From Thermodesulfobacteriales bacterium (GTDB taxonomy: Bacteria; Desulfobacterota_D; UBA1144; Nemesobacterales; UBA2774), in the NCBI GenBank assembly GCA_004525335.1, contig SPCL01000110.1, positions 1-6,842 of the forward strand: a stretch of DNA of 6,842 nt, read 5' to 3'. Under the pieces are notes generated by a model. It saw only the letters and a list, made by a program, of their open reading frames with translations. It was not told where the DNA came from and made no database searches. Positions 5,980 through 6,842 of the stretch are shown piece after piece. Position 1 is the first letter of the stretch, and each line of letters begins with the position of its first letter. The translations under genes and the position numbers were made by a program.

Positions 5980-6282
5980 CTCTTACTCCTATCAATACTG
6001 GGTTTTGTTTCAATCTTACTAAAAATACCTAAAAAAATCAACCACTTCTGAGAAAAAAGTAAAAACAACTTTAAGATAACGCTCCAACTGACCCAGGGCA
6101 TTGAACGTTTTCCCCTGCTCGCGAAATGAGTTCTTGAGAAAAACCAATAATCATGGACAATTATGCCGTATCAAAACGAAGGGAACGGTTTAGCCTCAAA
6201 GTAATATTCTAGAGAAATGAATTATATTCAATACAATATCTTGTGCTAAACTTATTTGGTATTAGTTTATAGATGCAGGTTA
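5980..6282. other. Intergenic region between the divergent HU and adaptor genes
   Basis: This 303-base AT-rich gap holds the HU ribosome-binding site and promoter at its left end. The rest has no open frame with a ribosome-binding site and no recognisable RNA gene or repeat. Upstream of the adaptor gene several AT-rich -10-like words occur (for example TACAAT at 6232-6237), but none has a convincing -35 at the right spacing. Confidence 0.5.
6013..6041 (-). promoter_or_regulatory. Likely promoter of the HU gene
   Basis: On the minus strand TTGATT (6036-6041) and TAAGAT (6013-6018) are separated by 17 bases, each matching four of six consensus positions. The T-rich spacer may help promoter opening. 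Predicted initiation near 6006 gives a leader of about 26 bases that contains the ribosome-binding site. Confidence 0.5.
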
Positions 6283-6842
6283 ATGAAAATGAGCAATTCA
6301 AAAACTAGAAAACAATGGATTTGGTTTTTCGGCTTATTGGCAGCTTTTATAGTGCTTTTGCTGGGATTATACGTTCGTATGATCTCCGTGCGTTCATCAG
6401 CTTTTGAAGCTGAGAGAGAAGAGCGCGTCTCTCCTGTCAGAGTTCAGGAAGCTCTTTCAACTGAGGTATGGAGAACTACTAGCTTCTTGGCCCGAATTGA
6501 AGGCGGCCAAACAATTGATTTAATTGCCGATGTTGGAGGATGGGTCACTGAAAAGAAGGTAGTTCTTGGTCAGGAAGTAAAAAAAGGTGATCCTCTAATA
6601 GTACTTGAAGATCCTAGAAGAGTTCTCAGGTTAAAAGAATCTGAAGCTCGCTTAAAGTCAGCACATGCTAATTTAAACGAACTAAAACGAAAATATGATC
6701 AGTCATTAACTTTACAGGAAAAGGGCATTGTTGCACGAGACACAGTAGATTCGCTTGCCAACCAGGTAGCTTCTGAGTCCGCAAATGTGGATTCACTTGA
6801 AGCTTCTTATGGGCTTATGAAATGGGATGTAGACAACTTAAC
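6283..6842 (+). CDS. HlyD/RND-type periplasmic adaptor (membrane fusion) protein, N-terminal part (runs off right edge)
   Basis: 186 complete codons are present. Residues 1-11 are basic and polar, 12-31 form a single membrane anchor (WIWFFGLLAAFIVLLLGLYV), and the rest is periplasmic. After SPVRVQEA (50-57), the start of the beta-barrel or proximal region, comes a biotinyl-lipoyl half-domain at about 73-110 (IEGGQTIDLIADVGGWV ... LGQEVKKGDPLIVLED). A heptad-like alpha-hairpin follows (about 112-178) with the characteristic LQEKGIVARDTVD turn at 144-156. This order is that of adaptors linking RND or other inner-membrane exporters to an outer-membrane channel. The start could be ATG 6283 or ATG 6289; the AGGT before them is better spaced for 6289. 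An RND pump gene is expected just beyond the window but cannot be seen. It is divergent from HU and on the opposite strand from the DHA2 exporter, so it is not in the same operon. Confidence 0.9.
   Translation, partial: MKMSNSKTRKQWIWFFGLLAAFIVLLLGLYVRMISVRSSAFEAEREERVSPVRVQEALSTEVWRTTSFLARIEGGQTIDLIADVGGWVTEKKVVLGQEVKKGDPLIVLEDPRRVLRLKESEARLKSAHANLNELKRKYDQSLTLQEKGIVARDTVDSLANQVASESANVDSLEASYGLMKWDVDNL

Noticed and set aside
6232..6272. Promoter for the adaptor gene
   Set aside because: AT-rich words such as TACAAT and TTGTGC are present, but no -35/-10 pair with acceptable spacing and match could be assembled.
1..6842. A new defence, mobile or multi-gene system
   Set aside because: No CRISPR-like repeats, transposase, integrase, toxin-antitoxin pair, nuclease or unknown multi-gene cluster was found; nearly all coding sequence belongs to well-known families.

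Overview
The window reads as ordinary chromosome from a moderately AT-rich Gram-negative bacterium. Gram-negative envelope is inferred from the periplasmic adaptor gene at the right edge and from a leftover piece of an OprM-type outer-membrane channel gene. The phylum cannot be fixed from this sequence alone. No tRNA, rRNA, CRISPR array, insertion sequence or phage gene was seen.

Left part, all on the minus strand: the first 27 codons of a glutamate dehydrogenase gene run off the left edge (1-83). Upstream of it are msrB (methionine sulfoxide reductase B, 206-613) and a 14-helix DHA2/EmrB-type MFS exporter (740-2308). A 531-base stretch with no intact gene follows (2309-2839). It holds a 47-codon fragment, 2545-2688, that aligns without gaps to the C-terminus of OprM/NodT-type outer-membrane efflux channels. 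Next come a short-chain dehydrogenase (2840-3709) and a MarR-family regulator (3687-4160, possibly annotated elsewhere from a GTG at 4217), which overlap by 23 bases. The order regulator, SDR, channel fragment, DHA2 exporter resembles an emrRAB-type drug-efflux operon that has lost its adaptor and most of its channel.

Right part: coaBC (4326-5534, plus strand, coenzyme A synthesis) is divergent from the MarR gene, and each has a good sigma70-type promoter in the shared gap. coaBC converges on an HU-type nucleoid protein gene (5686-5979, minus strand), with a small hairpin between them. Divergent from HU, across a 303-base gap, a HlyD/RND-type periplasmic adaptor gene starts at 6283 and runs off the right edge.

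The main points of interest are all in the regulator-to-exporter region. The SDR keeps its cofactor fold but has Met in place of the catalytic Lys and Asp in place of the catalytic Asn. The outer-membrane channel is reduced to a C-terminal stub. A near-consensus promoter lies across the longest possible start of the MarR gene, which argues for a shorter protein. I see no convincing new multi-gene system here; the likely story is an efflux locus that has been eroded or rebuilt.
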